From Anaerolineae bacterium (lineage in GTDB: Bacteria; Chloroflexota; Anaerolineae; Promineifilales; Promineifilaceae), in the NCBI GenBank assembly GCA_028277515.1, contig JANQGC010000153.1:1-42435 (forward strand): a DNA stretch of 42,435 bases, given 5' to 3'. Below, piece after piece: positions 41,556 to 42,435 of this stretch (position 1 is its first letter; each line of letters starts with the position of its first letter). The notes under the pieces are model-generated. The model ran no database searches. It saw only the letters and a list, made by a program, of their open reading frames with translations, and was not told where the DNA came from. The translations under genes and the position numbers were made by a program.

Positions 41556-42209
41556 TTAATTACTCGTTGTTTGCCGGTTATCAAAATACGGCCGTTCATC
41601 ACCATGCCAAACCCGGTACGCTTCTGGAATCCTGGTTACATGACCTGGATCTAGCTCTTTGGGCAGGGTATCCTTATTAAACCAAGCGACGTCTAGAATT
41701 TCATGTTTATGGGAGCCATTGCCAATTTGCGTGTTTGTGATCGGAGTCGCCAAAAAGGTGAATTGGAATAAGTGATGAGCTGCTTCCGTTCCACAATAGC
41801 GAGAGTCGAAAACACCGATGAGATTTCTGATTTGACACTCGATCCCGGTTTCTTCTAACACTTCGCGCACAGCACCCTCCGCTGGCGTTTCACCTACCTC
41901 CAATGCACCGCCAGGCATAGCCCATTGACTATTATCAGCGCGTTTGATGAGTAGGATACGGCCGTCCTCATCAATGATGGCCGTGTCCACTACTGAAATA
42001 GGTGTCGGTCGCGAAAAAACTAAAGCCCTTAAAGGCTCCAAAGACTTAGCCGTTACCCCCGTGGCCATCGCCATCATTTCCATGGAAATTGCCTGCATCA
42101 TACGGCATCGTTCTTTTTCATAAACATTATCAGAGTAATAAAGCCCTATCGCCGCTTGATCGCGCAATTGGTCCGCCCACAAAGCAATTTTTTCGGCCGT
42201 TGTTTTCAT
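41556..42209 (-). CDS. NUDIX hydrolase with an N-terminal helical extension
   Basis: A 217-residue protein. The NUDIX box GGALEVGETPAEGAVREV, continued by LEETGIE, matches the G-5x-E-7x-REU-2x-EE-2x-GU pattern and binds the catalytic metal. It hydrolyses a nucleoside diphosphate linked to another group; the substrate is unknown. Residues 1-65 form an extra helical region (IALWADQLRDQAAIGLYYSD) found in a subset of NUDIX proteins annotated as ADP-ribose or dNTP pyrophosphatases. The ATG at 42209 has AGGAAA just upstream. It is 26 bases downstream of an unidentified gene in the same direction. Confidence 0.92.
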   Translation of the reverse strand: MKTTAEKIALWADQLRDQAAIGLYYSDNVYEKERCRMMQAISMEMMAMATGVTAKSLEPLRALVFSRPTPISVVDTAIIDEDGRILLIKRADNSQWAMPGGALEVGETPAEGAVREVLEETGIECQIRNLIGVFDSRYCGTEAAHHLFQFTFLATPITNTQIGNGSHKHEILDVAWFNKDTLPKELDPGHVTRIPEAYRVWHGDERPYFDNRQTTSN

Positions 42210-42235
42210 GAAGTTTCCTTTTTGATATTGATATG

Positions 42236-42435
42236 TTATTGCGCCAGCACCGTAAATGAGCCTTCCTGTTGCAAGGTATCGTTGACATAAAGCTGCAAAC
42301 GATAATTACCCGGATCAAGTCCATCCCCCTCATTGTCGTAAACGGACAAGTCCCTTACCGTTCCGTTTTCTTGATAATGGTTCAAATTCCAGGTTTCCTC
42401 ACGGGTGAGCCAGATTTGCTCGTCGCGAAACCAGA
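42236..42435 (-). CDS. C-terminal end of an unidentified protein (start lies beyond the window)
   Basis: The last ~65 codons of a minus-strand gene are visible, ending at a TAA at 42236-42238. The tail reads as a beta-rich segment (GDGLDPGNYRLQLYVNDTLQ, then EGSFTVLAQ), a pattern common in Ig-like or fibronectin-like C-terminal domains of Chloroflexota surface or signalling proteins. I cannot name the protein. The NUDIX gene follows 26 bases downstream. Confidence 0.6.
   Translation of the reverse strand, partial: WFRDEQIWLTREETWNLNHYQENGTVRDLSVYDNEGDGLDPGNYRLQLYVNDTLQQEGSFTVLAQ

Overview
The window looks like chromosomal DNA of a Chloroflexota bacterium, probably of the Anaerolineae/Caldilineae type. 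This is an inference from gene style: solute-binding lipoproteins with long acidic linkers, Ser/Thr kinases with beta-propeller repeats, an F420/FMN luciferase-like oxidoreductase, a MoaD-MoaE fusion, and roughly even base composition with many GGCCG words. There is no rRNA, tRNA, CRISPR array or transposase gene.

Layout. (1) 1-3162, plus strand: the end of an iron-dependent alcohol dehydrogenase, a patatin-like phospholipase, a polytopic membrane protein and prephenate dehydrogenase (tyrA). (2) 3317-16909: a catabolic and uptake island built around a divergent promoter region (6815-7095). To the left run an octopine/nopaline-type dehydrogenase, an M24 peptidase and a luciferase-like oxidoreductase. 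To the right run a Dpp/Opp-type ABC importer (binding lipoprotein, two permeases, two ATPases), an enolase-superfamily enzyme, a RidA protein and an MFS transporter. A GntR/FadR-family regulator closes the island. A perfect FadR-type operator lies between the divergent promoters and a related site lies before the regulator gene. The binding lipoprotein appears circularly permuted: its C-terminal half precedes its N-terminal half. (3) 17353-20337: a small membrane protein, an ECF sigma factor with a SnoaL-like tail, and an orphan sugar-type binding lipoprotein. (4) 20654-31976, mostly minus strand: dnaE, a FkbM methyltransferase with a GT2 glycosyltransferase, an APC permease carrying two universal-stress domains, fabF, a moaD-moaE fusion and moaC. 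(5) 32068-40982, plus strand: a PIG-L deacetylase, then a signalling run of Ser/Thr kinase with 8-bladed PQQ propeller, PP2C phosphatase, J-like/VWA protein, zinc-ribbon/FHA protein, a small protein, an OmpR-type response regulator and a long RelA/SpoT homologue. The last five are joined by overlapping start and stop codons. (6) 41188-42435: a small CBM48-like protein, a NUDIX hydrolase and the tail of an unidentified protein.

How the genes work together. The island in (2) reads as a self-contained module that imports a peptide- or opine-like amino-acid derivative, epimerises or rearranges it, cleaves or oxidises it and removes reactive imines, under a FadR-type repressor. The module in (5) has a kinase, a phosphatase, a VWA protein and a phosphopeptide reader feeding into a response regulator and an alarmone enzyme. 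The synthetase half of that alarmone enzyme looks catalytically degenerate while its hydrolase half is intact.

Repeats: two copies of a ~94-bp MITE-like hairpin element at 16042 and 41081, whose loop is flipped relative to its arms; three copies of a GCAATTT palindrome; and a repeat-rich gap at 28887-29403. All calls are from reading the sequence; no database search was run.
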